Notes: generated by a model from the letters alone, not told the origin. A stretch of 64,000 bases of DNA from Zoroaster sp. YZ-2022 (GCA_029582265.1 CM055816.1:31844312-31908311), one strand, 5' to 3'. Positions 42,896-57,643 are shown, counted from the stretch's first letter. Made by a program: numbers and translations.

Positions 42896-44768
42896 GCCCT
42901 GGTTTTGATGGATTAAGCTCTTCTGTTATAAAATAATCCAGGAATGCTTTGGCAAAGCCACTGACACTGTTATTCAACCAGTCATTTACGTCAGGGATTT
43001 TCCTCGACAGTTTAAAATAGGTAAGTTGTACCCGTATACAAAAATGGTAGCAAACACGATTTTAGCAATTACAGGCCTATTTCGATTTTACCCTGCTATT
43101 CAAAGTATTTGAAAAAATGTTTATACTCGTTTAATTTGCTTCATAAATAAGTATGGGTTGTTATCAGAATCGCAATATGGATTCAGAGCACAACGCTCCA
43201 CTGAGTTAACAATTACGAGTGTAATAAAATTATTAATGCCATTGAAAACAAGCAAATATCAATCGGTATTTTCCTGGACCTGCCCAAAGCTTTTTGATAC
43301 TATTAATCATGATATACTTCTTCATAATTGGAACATATTGGTGTTCGCGGAATAGGTTGGACTGGTTCAAGAGTTACTTATCAAAGAAAACATTTGTCTC
43401 ATATAATTCATCAAATTCATTACATAACTCAGTTTCCTGTGGAGTTCTCAAGGTTCTATATTGGGTCCTTTATTGTTCATTATTTATGTTAATGATATAT
43501 GTAATTCACTAATATGGTTTCATTCTGTTTATTTGCAGATGATACAAATCTATTATATAACCATGACAATGGTAGACATTGCTATTAATAATTTGAACAT
43601 TGAACTTGTTAAGATAAGCAAATGGCTCATCCAATAAACTATCTATAAAATCTACTTAAGACCAATTATATAGTTTTAGTACTCGACAGAACAAATACAG
43701 CCTGCAATACGCTTAAATAATTTTATTGAACCAAGTAAAGAGTACAACATTCTTAGGAATTGTTATTGATGAGAATCTTTCTTGAATAAACATATAGATA
43801 TGTTGGACCAAAAAATTCCAAAAACATTGGTGTCGATGAACAGACTGAAATTGTTTCTACTCTCAACATCTTTAATGTTATACAATTCCCTATTCTTCCA
43901 TATATAAATCCATATTAAATTGGGGTAGCTCAACTTCACAATCTAATAAAGTTTTTCTTCACTGACAGAAAGTCTGTCGAATTATTACAAAGTTGGTGCC
44001 CAGAACATACCGTCAGTGTTGTTTGCAGAGTTAAACGTTCTTAAATTCAACGACCCTTATACAATCTAAATATAAGGCAAATTCATGTTAAGTATAAAAT
44101 GACGTATCCTTTTCATGCTGATTTTCAAAAAGATTTTGTACGCTACTCCTTCTATCGGCATTTTACCTTTATATGGCAACCCCTGTGATTGCATCGATGA
44201 AGGGCACTTTACATAATAATGTATAACAGAAACGTCATTATTCTAAAAGAAAGTGTATTTTCTTGTGGTATTATATTTTGGAATCATCTCAAACCGGATT
44301 CATCTAAAAGTAACTTTACGCTTGGTTGTCTATTCTCTACAAAAACTTAAATAATACATTTTAAAATTTTAAAATGTATTGTTTAGGATGTTCATAACAT
44401 TATTACATATTTAATATGTATACAGTAAAAACAAACCTGATTCAAATTATTATCAAATAATGTTATATATTGTTATGAATTATTTAGTAGTCAGGTCTCA
44501 CATGCCTGTTACATGTCCTTGTGTTGGCGTTCAAAGTCTTTGTCTGTCATAGGAAGATTGTAAAAGCATATGCTTCATTTTCTCCCACATGTTGGTACAT
44601 CACCAATTCATATGTATAAATCCTGTCAAACTGTAATTTACACTTAACATATTGTCATTTCGTGCTAATATTAATATTATCTGTAATGTACAAAATTATT
44701 GTACCATTATGATTGATTAGTTGTTGCCAACATGGAAATAAATGTGTGACATTAACATTGTATTGTCA

Positions 44769-47642
44769 CGACGAACTTATATGAAGCTGTTCTGTGCTCG
44801 GGAAGAACTTATATAATTGAGAACTGACTCAAACGGACAAACTTATTTTTTTACAGCACAGCAATGAAGTTTTAATTTACTTTGAAGAAGTCAGGCTAGA
44901 GCAGTATCAGTCAATATCAGTTAAGGTATCAATACTAAATACTTTTTTAACAAATAATATTTGATAAAAGCCAGTACGTCAACTTTTAACCATCTTAAAT
45001 TTTCAACACATAAATTATATACTTCTACATGAATAATCTGTACAGTTTTTTTCAACAATCTAAGTCAACAACTTGGTTAGGTAAAGTGGTTTTCATCTGA
45101 AATCGATTTCAGCCGATGAAGGAAATTGTTTTAAAATAATAATGAAATAAAATATTCAGTAGCCTGTTTTAAGTTATACTAGATAAATCAGAAATTGAAA
45201 TTGTCTGATTTTTCTTAGTTATTTTTTAAATTAGAAATATAAAATATTAAATTATTCAACATTTGATGATTTTTTTTAATGCGACGAATGCAGATTATTC
45301 TGATTTGAATAGAAGAGTGCTTACTGTTTTAGACGAAAAGAATAAGGTTGTAATTAACTCCCAGACATCGATATTTAGTCTAATTCCTGATCCAACATTT
45401 GTTCGCTTTTATGTCATAACACTATAAACGTATTATGTAAAGTTTTAAGGATTGACGACAATTAGGACCGGACCTTTGATGGCCAATAACAATTAAGCTT
45501 TGATCAATCACAGCGTGGCTTGTATCGCCTATCGCCTAAATTTTTAACGAATATCACTGTAGAAAAAGGGAAGAATAGGTCCTTCTAAACTGAGCAGTTA
45601 TCCACTTTACAATTTTGTTTTGTCAACCTTTTTTCATAAATTATAGTATCTGTCTTTTACTATTTTTTTATTTAATATTTTTTTCTTTAATCCATGGATG
45701 TAGAGGGTTGATTATGAGTCAGTAAAAAAATATGATTTTTAATCTGTGATACTTGGTATAAAGTTTGTACTGGTACCAATCATTGTGAGAAATATCATTG
45801 AAATGCTGTTATCTTTGAGAAAATTGTGTTTGAACACGATTTCACTCAAATCGCGCATTCCCGTGCTTAAAAGTATCACAAAACATGAAACTGTTACATG
45901 CTCGGATTTCTCAAATACTTGACGAATACCTGTTTGCGATGAAATGTTCAGATGTTGGTTTCATGATGTCTCTTCAAAACTAGAGGATTGTAATAAGTGT
46001 ACTCGTCCAAAGCCAAACCTCTACCATTGGTTTAGCTCCTTTATTAAGCTTCTGTGGGTTACACCTCATCGTCGACCAGTCTATAGCTATAGTTTTTAAA
46101 ACATCACGCATATTCAAAAATATCTAATTCACTTTTGAATTTATTTTAAACCTCACAGCCCGAAGCCGACAAGATTAAATTATTTGGCAGTTGTTAATAA
46201 CAACTCTGGGTGAGTCGCTTGAGCCTTGGTAGGGTAAAATCTTCCGTTGGTCAACCAACACTCTTTTGGGTAACATCTGCACATGAAAGGACAGAAGAGT
46301 TACATCACAGAGTCACTGAGGTACTTATTCACTATTGTATAGGATGGCCAAACTCCCACGATGAATGGAGAGAAAGTTGTGACATAATCGAAAGGCAATC
46401 GATAGCATTGAGGACGCTGTTACTCTTTTCCAAACAACCTCAGAACTTCAATTCAGGAAAGCTTAGTCTGGCCAGAAAGTGTGACAGTAAAGTAATATTA
46501 GCGGATACCAATAAAAAAACAAACATTCACAGCCATCATACATCTTGGTGTGTGAAAAGTTAACCGCTCCAGATCAACAAAACTGATTAAATATCGACCC
46601 AAACATTCTGAAAACTCGGCGGCATTGGGTGGTGGTACCGGATAAATAATAAGAATGGAGACTTTGCACATGTTAAAAGGCGATAGTAAGACAACAAATA
46701 TTTTGGATGCAAGAGCTGAATATTGAAGACATTTTCAACAGATCTGGAACCTACATATGTGCCAAGAGGATTCATTTTATGTTGCAATTTGTAGAAGGGC
46801 AAAGGAACAAAACTGACATGACATGAAACCGTGTGGTCTTTCTGTGAAAAAAAATCATAGTTATCAAGTTCACTTTCAGAAGTTCAAGATTTTGTTGGCA
46901 ATAATTATAATTATGAATGAAGTATTTGAATGATGATTGAGAAGAAGCCTTGACATTGAAAGTATTGCTTGAATTGTAAATTGTTCGAGAAATGTTTTTG
47001 AAAACAGCTTTCTGGTGTTTATATGAAACATTTACCTATGTGATTCAGCAGGTGTATGTCAGACAGAATTGAGTCCAAGCCAACTTATTTTCCCAACTTC
47101 AAACTTTAAAGTCTATCCAGACAAAAATACATACTAAACCTATAATTACTACTGTGAAGGAAGGACCTAATCCCACGTTTAAAAATTAAGTTCATATGAT
47201 ATAGTTAGCCTGCTCGTTTAGGTAGCTAGTTTACTTTTCCAAGAAACAATCACCCAAATGCAATGGAAAATGGGGAAAACATTGTTTTTAAACGTTTATC
47301 ACATGTTTTATTATATGATTTTTAACAATATGGAAACATTGGACTTATGCTTACAATTTGGTTTCCCATAGTCTCCCAAGGCTCCCATACGTTTTTTTCA
47401 GAACTTGTTTTTAATAAACCCCACCCATCGTCCGTTTTGGACATTCCACCCCGCGTAAAAATGGTATAGTCCGTGAAAACAGACTTGCACGGAATGTTTT
47501 ATAAGGAGCAAGCCAGAGAACAGAGGGTACAGAAAGGAGAATGATTAATATATGGTAGGATAAAGGCATGTTTGAAATAAGCAAACAGCGGCTTGCCGAC
47601 CAGGTAAAACACAAATCAAACATAATCAGTGGCTAACGAAAG
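44769..47642. other. AT-rich stretch without recognised genes
   Basis: 44769-45425 matches 61505-62127 reversed. The remainder is unique in this window. An ORF at 46210-46563 (117 codons) has no motif I recognise and no splice or neighbour support. Confidence 0.45.
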
Positions 47643-47692
47643 TTGAGGCGGAAAAGATGAGGAGAATAATATACGGACAGGGCTGGGGATGA
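47643..47692 (+). mobile_element. 5' end of an R4/Dong-type LINE cut by the gap
   Basis: GAGGCGGAAAAGATGAGGAG and the following bases match the complement of 54565-54625, the 5' end of copy C. Both begin at ACGAAAGTTGAGG, suggesting that this is the element's true 5' end. Confidence 0.7.
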
Positions 47693-48192
47693 NNNNNNNN
47701 NNNNNNNNNNNNNNNNNNNNNNNNNNNNNNNNNNNNNNNNNNNNNNNNNNNNNNNNNNNNNNNNNNNNNNNNNNNNNNNNNNNNNNNNNNNNNNNNNNNN
47801 NNNNNNNNNNNNNNNNNNNNNNNNNNNNNNNNNNNNNNNNNNNNNNNNNNNNNNNNNNNNNNNNNNNNNNNNNNNNNNNNNNNNNNNNNNNNNNNNNNNN
47901 NNNNNNNNNNNNNNNNNNNNNNNNNNNNNNNNNNNNNNNNNNNNNNNNNNNNNNNNNNNNNNNNNNNNNNNNNNNNNNNNNNNNNNNNNNNNNNNNNNNN
48001 NNNNNNNNNNNNNNNNNNNNNNNNNNNNNNNNNNNNNNNNNNNNNNNNNNNNNNNNNNNNNNNNNNNNNNNNNNNNNNNNNNNNNNNNNNNNNNNNNNNN
48101 NNNNNNNNNNNNNNNNNNNNNNNNNNNNNNNNNNNNNNNNNNNNNNNNNNNNNNNNNNNNNNNNNNNNNNNNNNNNNNNNNNNNNNNNNNNN
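47693..48192. other. Assembly gap of 500 N
   Basis: The second fixed-size gap. Its left flank is the start of an R4/Dong-type element, so the break is repeat-caused. Confidence 0.98.
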
Positions 48193-48764
48193 TCAAAGTG
48201 ATTTGTGGAAGTTTCAGGTCAAAATCAGTCAACTGCCTGTTTTGACTGTTGTCCCAAATGTGCACACAGGGGTATTTTTGACTGGTTTTTACTGTCATTT
48301 TGACCACCCTGAACAATACCAGACAATACTTTTACCAGTCAAATACGGTCGACTCATTTTGACATGTAAGTGTACATACATGTTTGACAGTGTTTGACTT
48401 TTAAGTGCACTAGATATACTTGGGAAGTATATCAAAGTTTTTGACTGATTTTGACCCGTAGTAGTAGGAGGGATCTATTAGAGGTGTACCCCTGCAATCG
48501 GCCGCCTGGAAGACCCCTTCCATGTTCGCCTGGTGTTACCTCCAAGACGTACTTCAAACGTAAGGTCTGGTGGCCCGCACGGCCATTTTGTCTGATCTGC
48601 TAGATCCCAAAACTTGTCGGCATTTACCATAATGCGTAATAACACCCATGCGGGACTAGTTTGAGGGACCAGTTTTCACGTCACCAAAGAATAGAATAAT
48701 CTCTAGATTTTGATGGAATAAGAACAATCCTGAAACGTTGTTGGGAATGTTGTTAATTTTCACG
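48193..48764. other. Unassigned non-coding stretch
   Basis: No gene is recognised. TTTTGACTG/TTTTGACC-like words recur through 48200-48470, giving a weak internal repeat. Confidence 0.4.
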
Positions 48765-49063
48765 ATAAATATTAGAAATTCAAATTCTCTGGATCAATTC
48801 AAGAATTCCCTCAAGACTCATCTTTTCAGCTTGTAACGTTTTATTGTTTCTTTTGTCAGTTACCAGATGACAACTGCACGCTTGCCAGCGTTTGTCAGCT
48901 TGTTCAGTTTGGCATGCACAGGCAGGCGTTTCAGTTGCTGTCCGAGTTTCTCATCATATTACGAATTTGTCATGCCTTATAATTGTATTTACATATTGTG
49001 TAGTAATGCATGTACAGCGCTCTGGGGTCCTCATGTAAGTGATTTATTATTATTATTATTATT
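48765..49063 (+). mobile_element. L2-type LINE 3' end
   Basis: NSLDQFKNSLKTHLFSL and a stop at about 48783-48837 is the L2/CR1 C-terminus. It is followed by a 3' UTR ending in CAGCGCTCTGG and an ATT repeat (49043-49063). It is 5' truncated. Confidence 0.7.
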
Positions 49064-49860
49064 TCGCGTTAGCACAGCATGAAAAGAAAGATCTTGTTTT
49101 CCTTTCTGCCGGTTACACCTCGAGTCAAGCTACGTCCCGTACAGCGGCGTAGCCAGGACTTTTTCAGTGGGGGGGGGGCACAGGGGGGCATTGCTTTTCT
49201 GTGGGGGGGCCCAGGGGTATGCGTTTTTTCCCTTTTCTTTATCTTTTCTGTTTTGGGGGGCACTATGAGGATTTTTCGTGGGGGGCACTGGAAATTTGTG
49301 GGGGGCACGTGCCCCAGGCCCCGTGGCTACGCCGCTGGTCCCATGTGTAGATCTCAGATGTCTTTCGCAGAATCCTTGCTGTCCCTAAGAGTGCCGCCTT
49401 CTGTAGTAATTCTACTCTAACAGATGTTCCTATCTCCTTGAGATGTTTCTCCAACGCCTTCGGGATTGTACACAGTGCTCCCACTACCACAGGAATAACC
49501 TTGACCTTGACTTGCCACAGCTTGCGGAGTTCTCTCCTTAAATCCTGATATTTCTGTACCTTCTCCTTCTCCTTCGAAGCTGCTCTACTATCACCCGGCA
49601 CAGCTATATCAATAAGATGACACATCTTTGCATGCTTATCAAGACAACAACATCCGGCCGTCTATGTTCTATAACATGATCTGTCTGGATGTTGAAGTCC
49701 CAGAGAATCTTCACATGATCCGTTTCTTCAACCTTTTCCAGCACATGGTCGTACCACTTCGATTACACCTTGACACCGTACTTCTTACACAAATCCCAAT
49801 GGATCACCTTGGCCAACTTGTCGTGTCTGCCTTTGTACTCTGTCTGAGCATGCACTCTGC
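49064..49860 (-). mobile_element. R4/Dong-type LINE, copy A (5' truncated)
   Basis: The 3' end on the minus strand (GTTAGCACAGCATG complement, then GCGAA and ATAAT repeats) is shared with copies B and C. Minus-strand fragments give IDIAVPGDSRAASKEKEK and VKVIPVVVGALCTI, the restriction-like endonuclease region. It is interrupted by a hAT-type MITE at 49142-49337 and truncated at 49860, where an ATT tract starts. Confidence 0.8.
49142..49337. mobile_element. hAT-type MITE, copy 1
   Basis: Ends CAGCGGCGTAGCCAGG and the complement CAGCGGCGTAGCCACG enclose 196 bp with G-runs. The flanks GTCCCGTA (49134-49141) and GTCCCATG (49338-49345) resemble an imperfect 8-bp target duplication. Copies B and C of the host LINE lack it at the same point. 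Confidence 0.8.

Positions 49861-51446
<1,586 letters not shown>

Positions 51447-51480
<34 letters not shown>
51447..51480. repeat. (ATT)n microsatellite between copies B and C
   Basis: About eleven ATT units separate the 5' cut end of copy B from the 3' end of copy C. Confidence 0.95.
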
Positions 51481-51481
<1 letters not shown>

Positions 51482-52019
51482 TCGCGTTAGCACAGCATGA
51501 AAAGAAAGATCTTGTTTTCCTTTCTGCCGGTTACACCTCGAGTCAAGCTACGTCCCGTAGCCTTAGATCTCGAGTGTCTTTCGCAGAATCCTTGCTGTCC
51601 CTAAGAGTGCCGCCTTCTGTAGTAATTCTACTCTAACAGATGTTCCTATCTCCTTGAGATGTTTCTCCAACGCCTTCGGGATTGTACCCAGTGCTCCCAC
51701 TACCACAGGAATAACCTTGACCTTGACTTGCCACAGCTTGCGGAGTTCTCTCGCTAAATCCTGGTATTTCTGTACCTTCTCCTTCTCCTTCAAGCTACTC
51801 TACTATCACCCAGCACAGCTATATCAATAAGATGACACATCTTTGCATGCTTATCCAAGACAACAACATCCGGCCGTCTATGTTGTATAACATGATCTGT
51901 CTGGATGTTGAAGTCCCAGAGAATCTTGACATGATCCGTTTCTTCAACCTTTTCCGGCACATGGTCGTACCACTTCGATTGCACCTTGACTCCGTACTTC
52001 TTACACAGATCCCAATGGA

Positions 52020-52700
52020 TCACCTTGGCCAAGTGTCGTGTCTGCCTTTGTACTCTGTCTGAGCATGCACTCTGCATTCGCTGACAATGTGAAATACAGT
52101 CTCCTCCGCCGCATTGCACATTCTGCACATAGAAGAGACATCTGACTTCTCGATCCTTGCCTTCATCACATTCGTCGGCAGAGACTGGTCTTGCGCTGCA
52201 GTAATCAGACCCTCAGTTTCTTTCTTTAGCTCTCCTCTCCTCAACCATTCCCAAGTCTTGCTACTTGCCACTTCTTCAGTACATCTCAGGAATCGGCCGT
52301 GAAGTGGTTTTTCCTGCCAATCTCGTGTTCTTTCTTCTCTTCTTTGATTCTTATACTCCTTTGGACCTAATTCGTCTGCCTTCATGTATTTCTGCGCAAC
52401 CTTCAACAACTTTTCCCGAGTACTTCTTACATGACACTGCAAGCTCCTTCTCTCGATGTTAACACTGTCTGATACACTAAGTAACCCTCTTCCGCCCTCT
52501 GACCTCGGTAGATAGAGTCTGCTGACATTCGACCGTGGATGTAACATACCGTATATCGTCATCACTTTCCTCGTTTTCCTGTCAGCAACATCTAGATCTG
52601 CCTTAGTCCACTCGACAATTCCCGCACTGTATCTCATTAGTGACACAGCCCAAGTGTTGATCGCCTTTATCATATTCCCTCCATTCAGCTTGGACTTCAA
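52020..52700 (-). pseudogene. RT thumb and Cys knuckle of Dong-type copy C
   Basis: The fragment reads GGNMIKAINTWAVSLMRY, RSNVSRLYLPRSEGGRGLL, ECRVHAQTEYKGRHD and CRMCNAAEETVFHIVSEC (complete CxxC...H...C). The frame then shifts near 52030 into the endonuclease part. It is nearly identical to copy B over the shared length. Confidence 0.8.
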
Positions 52701-52964
52701 ACACTTCTTCAGATCACTCGTCTTATATACTCTTTCTTAAGTCTCTCTTTCGATTCCTCGTGCAGTACATGATCTGCTTCAAGCATTCCAAGATACTTAT
52801 AACTTTCTTCTTCACCCAACGCCCTCAATTGTGTGCCATCTGGTAAAGCAATTCCATCCGAATGTACCCTTTTACCCCTCTTCATGGTCATCGCAGCACA
52901 TTTCTCCAGACCAAACTTCATGCCGATGTCATCGCTGAAGATCCGTACAGTCTGCACCAAGGAA

Positions 52965-54128
52965 TCAATCTCTTTCTCGTTCTTCGCAAACAACTTCAGG
53001 TCGTCCATGAAGAAGATGATTAATCTTGCATCCATCCTTCGTCATCTCGTATCCCGCACTAACCTTCCGCAAAATCATCGTCAAAGGAACAGCGCCAAAA
53101 CAAACAACAGTGGAGACAGAAGAATCACCCTGGAAAATACCTCGTCTGATGTTTACCTTACCAAGACATTCATCACTAGCCGTCAGATTTGTTCTCCATG
53201 TCTTCATGCTCTCACCTAGAAGACATTTCACCGCATCAGCTGCCCCTATCATATCCAAACATTCCATAATCCACGAGTGTGATACCATGTCGTATGCCTT
53301 CTTGTAATCTATCCATGCTATGGCCAGATTAGTTTTCCTGTTCCTACAGTCCTTTAGCACCGTCTTATCAATGATGAGTTGGTATTTCGTTCCTCTTGAC
53401 CGCTTCTTGCAACCTTTCTGCTCATCTGGAAATAACTGCTGATCTTCTATGTGGCTATACAGATCTTCTGCAATGATACCGGTCAGAAGTTTATACATCA
53501 TGGGTAGACATGTAATAGGTCGATAGTTACTTGCAACGTTACCCTTCTTAATGTCCTTCATGATGAGAACCGTTCTTGCTTCAGTCATCCACGTCGGAAC
53601 GTTGCCAAGCACTAAGCCTTGTTGCAGCTGCTGGGCTATTCTTTCGTGAAGACTACTGAAGTTCTTTAGCCAGTATCCGTGCACTTGGTCTGGTCCCGGG
53701 GCTTTCCAATTCGGCACTTTCCTCAACTGTTTCTTCACCTTGCTCACATCAATCTGAAATCCCTCTTGTTGTTGGACATTCTTTAACTCGTCTTTCACGT
53801 CGGCTAACCATTCTGCTTGTCTGTTATGATCACCAGGCTGATCCCAAAGGCCACCCCAAAAATTCCTTGCCTCTGCTGGCTCTGGGCCCACTTGTGAGTT
53901 GTCACATTTCCCGTCCATTTCTTTGAATAATTGACGTTGATTTGTATTGAATAGGCGATTTTGATGAAACTGCTTGACTCTGTCATCGTACCTCTTTACT
54001 TTCGCAGCCTTCGCCTTAACCCTTTGCTTTATTTCCTCCTTAACTACACTCATCCCCTTTCCTTTTACTTGATACTTCTTCATTAATCTGTTCCTCATAT
54101 CTGAATCTTTCATTGCACCTCTATCCAT
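52965..54128 (-). pseudogene. Reverse transcriptase of Dong-type copy C
   Basis: The 387-residue frame has a basic N-terminal region, NWKAPGPDQVHGYWLKNF, SNYRPITCLPMMYKLLTGII, EQKGCKKRSRGTKYQLIIDK, AWIDYKKAYDMVSHSWIMEC and RRGIFQGDSSVSTVVC, the R2/R4-type RT blocks. The frame is lost just before the catalytic box; the next frame (53035-52709) carries FMDDLKLFAKNEKEIDSL. Two bases appear to be missing at the junction. Confidence 0.85.
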
Positions 54129-54623
54129 TTGCTCTATTCTACTGAGATCTTTGCGTAAATCGTTAATTTGGCCCTCAAGTCTGCGTTTCCACCAAGGTTT
54201 ATTATCTTTATGTCGTGATTGTGAATGTGAAGATTTTACCCCTGATCTCTCATACTACAACTGCACCTGCAAAGACAAGATCGTTAATTTCAGAAAGATT
54301 AGTAGTACTTACCGTCCCAAGTTCTACTTACCATAGCTGACACATTTGTCAGCTTTTTCCTGGGACCTGGCGCAATGTGAGAATACTCCACTTACCTGTC
54401 CTTTACCGATACCATTACCTCTTCAATCCTCTTCCTAATCTCTAGCTCTTCTTCCGTCAAGTCTTCTGTTCCTCTTCTACTCCTCCACTGACCTCATCCA
54501 CTCTGGGAACTTGCCAGCTCACCAGCGACCACGTTGTCCAGTTCCTCCTCCTGCACTTCGTCAGCATCATCCCTAGCCTCTGTCCGTGATATTATTCTCC
54601 TCATCTCTTCCACCTCAACTTTC

Positions 54624-54812
<189 letters not shown>

Positions 54813-55247
54813 TTTGGGAGGTCACTTTTGAAAATTGGGTTCAACTTTTAGAGTTTTGCCAAAGCCAGTCACATTTTACACTAGCAGCCTAGACCTCCTC
54901 CAACTTCCGGTGCCAATCTTATGCAAATGTTGATTTAACAGGTATCTCTGAAGTGGACTCTTCCAGATCAAAGGTTATTTGGGAGTCCGTGAAGGGACGA
55001 CACTTACCAGTTAAACATCCCACCCACCTTCCCCGCTTGAGGGCGTTCTTTAAGCGTGGAATAATAATCTAGCATTGGAGTCCAGAGCTATAGATCACGC
55101 AAATGTTAGTTTAATTAAAAGGTAAGTATCTTTCCTTCGCAGACTCCCAAATCACATTTAATTTGGAGGAATCATCAGTGGCCTGACATCAATAGTGCTT
55201 GCATTACATAGCGCCCTCTTTAGGCCATCACTGGCGCCTTATTTAAA
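54813..55247. other. Unassigned non-coding stretch
   Basis: No ORF with motifs and no terminal repeats recognised. Confidence 0.4.
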
Positions 55248-55565
55248 GAGTGCGGCTATAAGCCAGGCACTTCGTGTATGACGTCACCAAGTGCAGGCTC
55301 ATCACATGAGGCCCATTTACGAATTCTCAATTCGTCAAAAAATGAACTTACGGAGACGTTAATAAAATTCAAACAATAAACAGGCATTTTTGGTTGCAAA
55401 CTGATGTTTATAGGTATATATTGCAAACACTGTGACTCAATATAAGCAAGCACATGTGTGCACATTGTTTATATGTTTGCAAATGGGTTCTCAACTGGGC
55501 GCCGCGCAATACCAGATCAAACACAGTGACGTCAGACACGGCGTGCCTGGCTTATAGCCGCACTC
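55248..55565. mobile_element. MITE with 40-bp terminal inverted repeats
   Basis: The ends GAGTGCGGCTATAAGCCAGG and their complement continue to GTGACGTCA-type sequence, about 40 bp with three mismatches. The flanks TTATTTAAA (55239-55247) and TTATTTGAA (55566-55574) look like a 9-bp target duplication with one change. Length 318 bp, no coding. A 9-bp duplication would suit Mutator-like mobilisation, but that is inference. Confidence 0.8.
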
Positions 55566-55882
55566 TTATTTGAAGCCAGCATGCATTATTTTTATTGCGT
55601 CAATGTAATGTTCACGGAAAAACCAAGGGGCTTGAAAGCACGTTCTTATTATATATAAATGTTTACTTTCTTTAAGTTATTGTTTTTGTGGGTGGATTGA
55701 CCCATGACCTACCCGCACCTTATTATTTTGGTATGATTGATCGCACTTCACGCTTCTTTTTGGGCTAGCTATGGCTTAATAACCACGCGATGTAAATAAG
55801 TGCATGCCTTGTGGTACATGTTTTATATTAGATACGGAGACATTGTCTTTGCAGACTTATCCAGGTGGAGTAGCGTCGACAG
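55566..55882. other. Unassigned non-coding stretch
   Basis: Nothing recognised between the two MITEs. Confidence 0.4.
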
Positions 55883-56067
55883 CAGCGGCGTAGCCAGGAC
55901 TTTTTCAGTGGGGGACACAGGGAAATTGCTTTTCAGTGGGGGTCCAGGGGGTATGGATTTTTCCCTTTTCTTTTCACTATGAGGATTTTTCGTGGGGGGA
56001 ACCTGAGGGGCACTGGAAATTTGTGGGGGAGTACGTGCCCCCTGAACACCCCGTGGCTACGCCGCTG
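55883..56067. mobile_element. hAT-type MITE, copy 2
   Basis: Same family as 49142-49337: CAGCGGCGTAGCCAGG at the left and GTGGCTACGCCGCTG at the right. The flanks GTCGACAG and GCCGATAG match 6 of 8, compatible with an aged 8-bp target duplication. Confidence 0.8.
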
Positions 56068-56329
56068 GCCGATAGGTAAATTCTCTTGTCATCATTATCA
56101 TCAGCGAACTGTCAGAAGGCCATGGGGTACTTTAAAATAAATTAGTGACACTGACTTAAAAATGAAAGAGAATATTTGAATCCTGGATCGGTTCCCTTCA
56201 CTGAGTTTATTGCATGTTATTGGTCATCGGAACCAGTTGATTTACAATACACATGGATAATACATATTATCTACATTTCTGAGGAGTAAAAAACGTGCCC
56301 ATCCAACAAAACTGTGAATATGTTTATCT

Positions 56330-56990
56330 TTCTTTGTCAGTATTAGATTTTGATTGCTAAAGCAACTATTTTAAATGCTTATGAATTGGTTCCTGAGGCA
56401 TATAGGCGAAATTTCGAACATTTACTAGATCAAATGGCCAGACCTTTGTCGAATTCTAGACAAAAAGAAGTTGTTTTGACCGATGGTATCGATCTCTCAA
56501 AATTGAGAAAAATTTGAGGAGTTAAAGAAGTTGTCCTCATGGAGGTTCAAAACAGTGTCCTCTGAGTATCAAAACCCATTTGGAAGAACACCAGATCATC
56601 AAATTAAAAGCTGCAGTGGTAGCCGATGATTATGAATTAACTCACAATATGAGTATGGGTAAAACTAATTTCCGGTCAAAGGGTTTCTACAAAAACACTG
56701 ATAAGGGCAAGTCAGGTCCCGAGGCACAGTCTAGCACTGGAAATCCTGATCCATCGAATAAGAAGTCTTCATCACCAAGTGGAGCCAAGGAGGACCAAAA
56801 GAAGAAGTTTTTTCCACCGTGTGATTACTCTCACAAAAAGAGCCACACGAAGGCGAGATATGTTTCAAGTTCATCGCTGACGAGCGAGAGCGTTCTGAAA
56901 AGCCTGTCGCTTTTGTCCGTAAGGACACTCTACTTGATAGGAAGTCCGGTGAGGCCGATGGCAACCGTGTTTCTTCTTCGAAGGTGTTTG
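56330..56990 (+). pseudogene. Gag remnant of the gypsy element
   Basis: Scattered frames: AYELVPEAYRRNFEHLL, a gap, then KAAVVADDYELTHNMS, GKSGPEAQSSTGNPD and a degenerate knuckle CDYSHKKSHTK where a CCHC would be expected. The middle of gag appears deleted. Frame 56580-57089 shifts before joining the protease frame at 56984. Confidence 0.65.
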
Positions 56991-57643
56991 ATGAAATCAA
57001 CCAAGTTGATGAGGGCTACAAAGATTTTGTTTATCGTGGTGATGTTTCGTGTACGTCTGATGAAGCCGGCAGTTCAGTTGTTATCCTAAGGGATACAGGC
57101 GCGTCACAGTCACTGATGCTGGAGGATGTGTTGTCATTGTCTCCAGAACGTTCGCTGAATGCGAAAATGTTGATTCAAGGTATTGGGGGTAATTTTATGC
57201 CTGTCCCGTTCCATAGGGTGAATTTGAAATGTGAATTGATCACTGGCCCTGTGGATGTTGGAGTTGTTCCTAGTCTACCGATGAAAGGTGTCGGATTTTT
57301 GCTAGGTAATGACGTTGCGGGAGGTAAAGTGTCGGCATCCCCTATTGTCTCTGGTGAACCTGTGGATGAGCCAGAAATTCATTCTTTGGAGGAGGAGTTC
57401 CCAGAAATCTTCCCCGAATGTGCAGTGACAAGATCTCAGATGAAACAGACGGAAAAGGAGGTTGCAGAGTCAGTGCCTATAGAGGAGGACTCTGGTATTT
57501 GGCTGGCTGAAACTTTTTTCAATAATTTTGAAGAAAATGAGGGAGTGTCTCAAGATGCTAAATTTAGCCGATCCTCGCTTATAGAGAAGCAGAAAGCGGA
57601 CCCAGATTTGAGAAAGCTCGCCCAGACAACGTGTTCTGAGTAA
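56984..57643 (+). pseudogene. Aspartic protease part of the gypsy polyprotein
   Basis: VVILRDTGASQSLM carries the catalytic DTGA, and GVGFLLGNDVAGG is the ILGND-type second motif of retroelement proteases. The downstream region is a Glu-rich spacer. The frame ends at TAA (57641-57643), and the integrase resumes in the same frame after it, so a single nonsense change separates them. Confidence 0.85.

Larger units (their letters stand above)
41220..44768 (+). mobile_element. CR1-type LINE with internal inversion, contig 2
   Basis: The plus strand at 41275-41513 gives the ORF start (NCEYYDQDRFIKECV then DIRQYVTLLG). The segment 41514-42895 is inverted and on the minus strand gives SESWLDIND, GGGVALY, GDFNIN-like and the RRKNYLYKKH linker. 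From about 42896 the plus strand gives APGFDGLSS, the RT motif SQYGFRAQRSTELTITS, LADDT-like pieces and the C-terminal part. The 3' end has a palindrome (44355-44385), AATAAATG (about 44740) and an ATTGT tail. Many frameshifts make it dead. Contig 3 holds a better preserved copy in reverse. Confidence 0.75.

Noticed and set aside
46210..46563. 117-codon ORF in contig 2
   Set aside because: No recognisable motif, no splice or neighbour support, not in a conserved block; consistent with chance.
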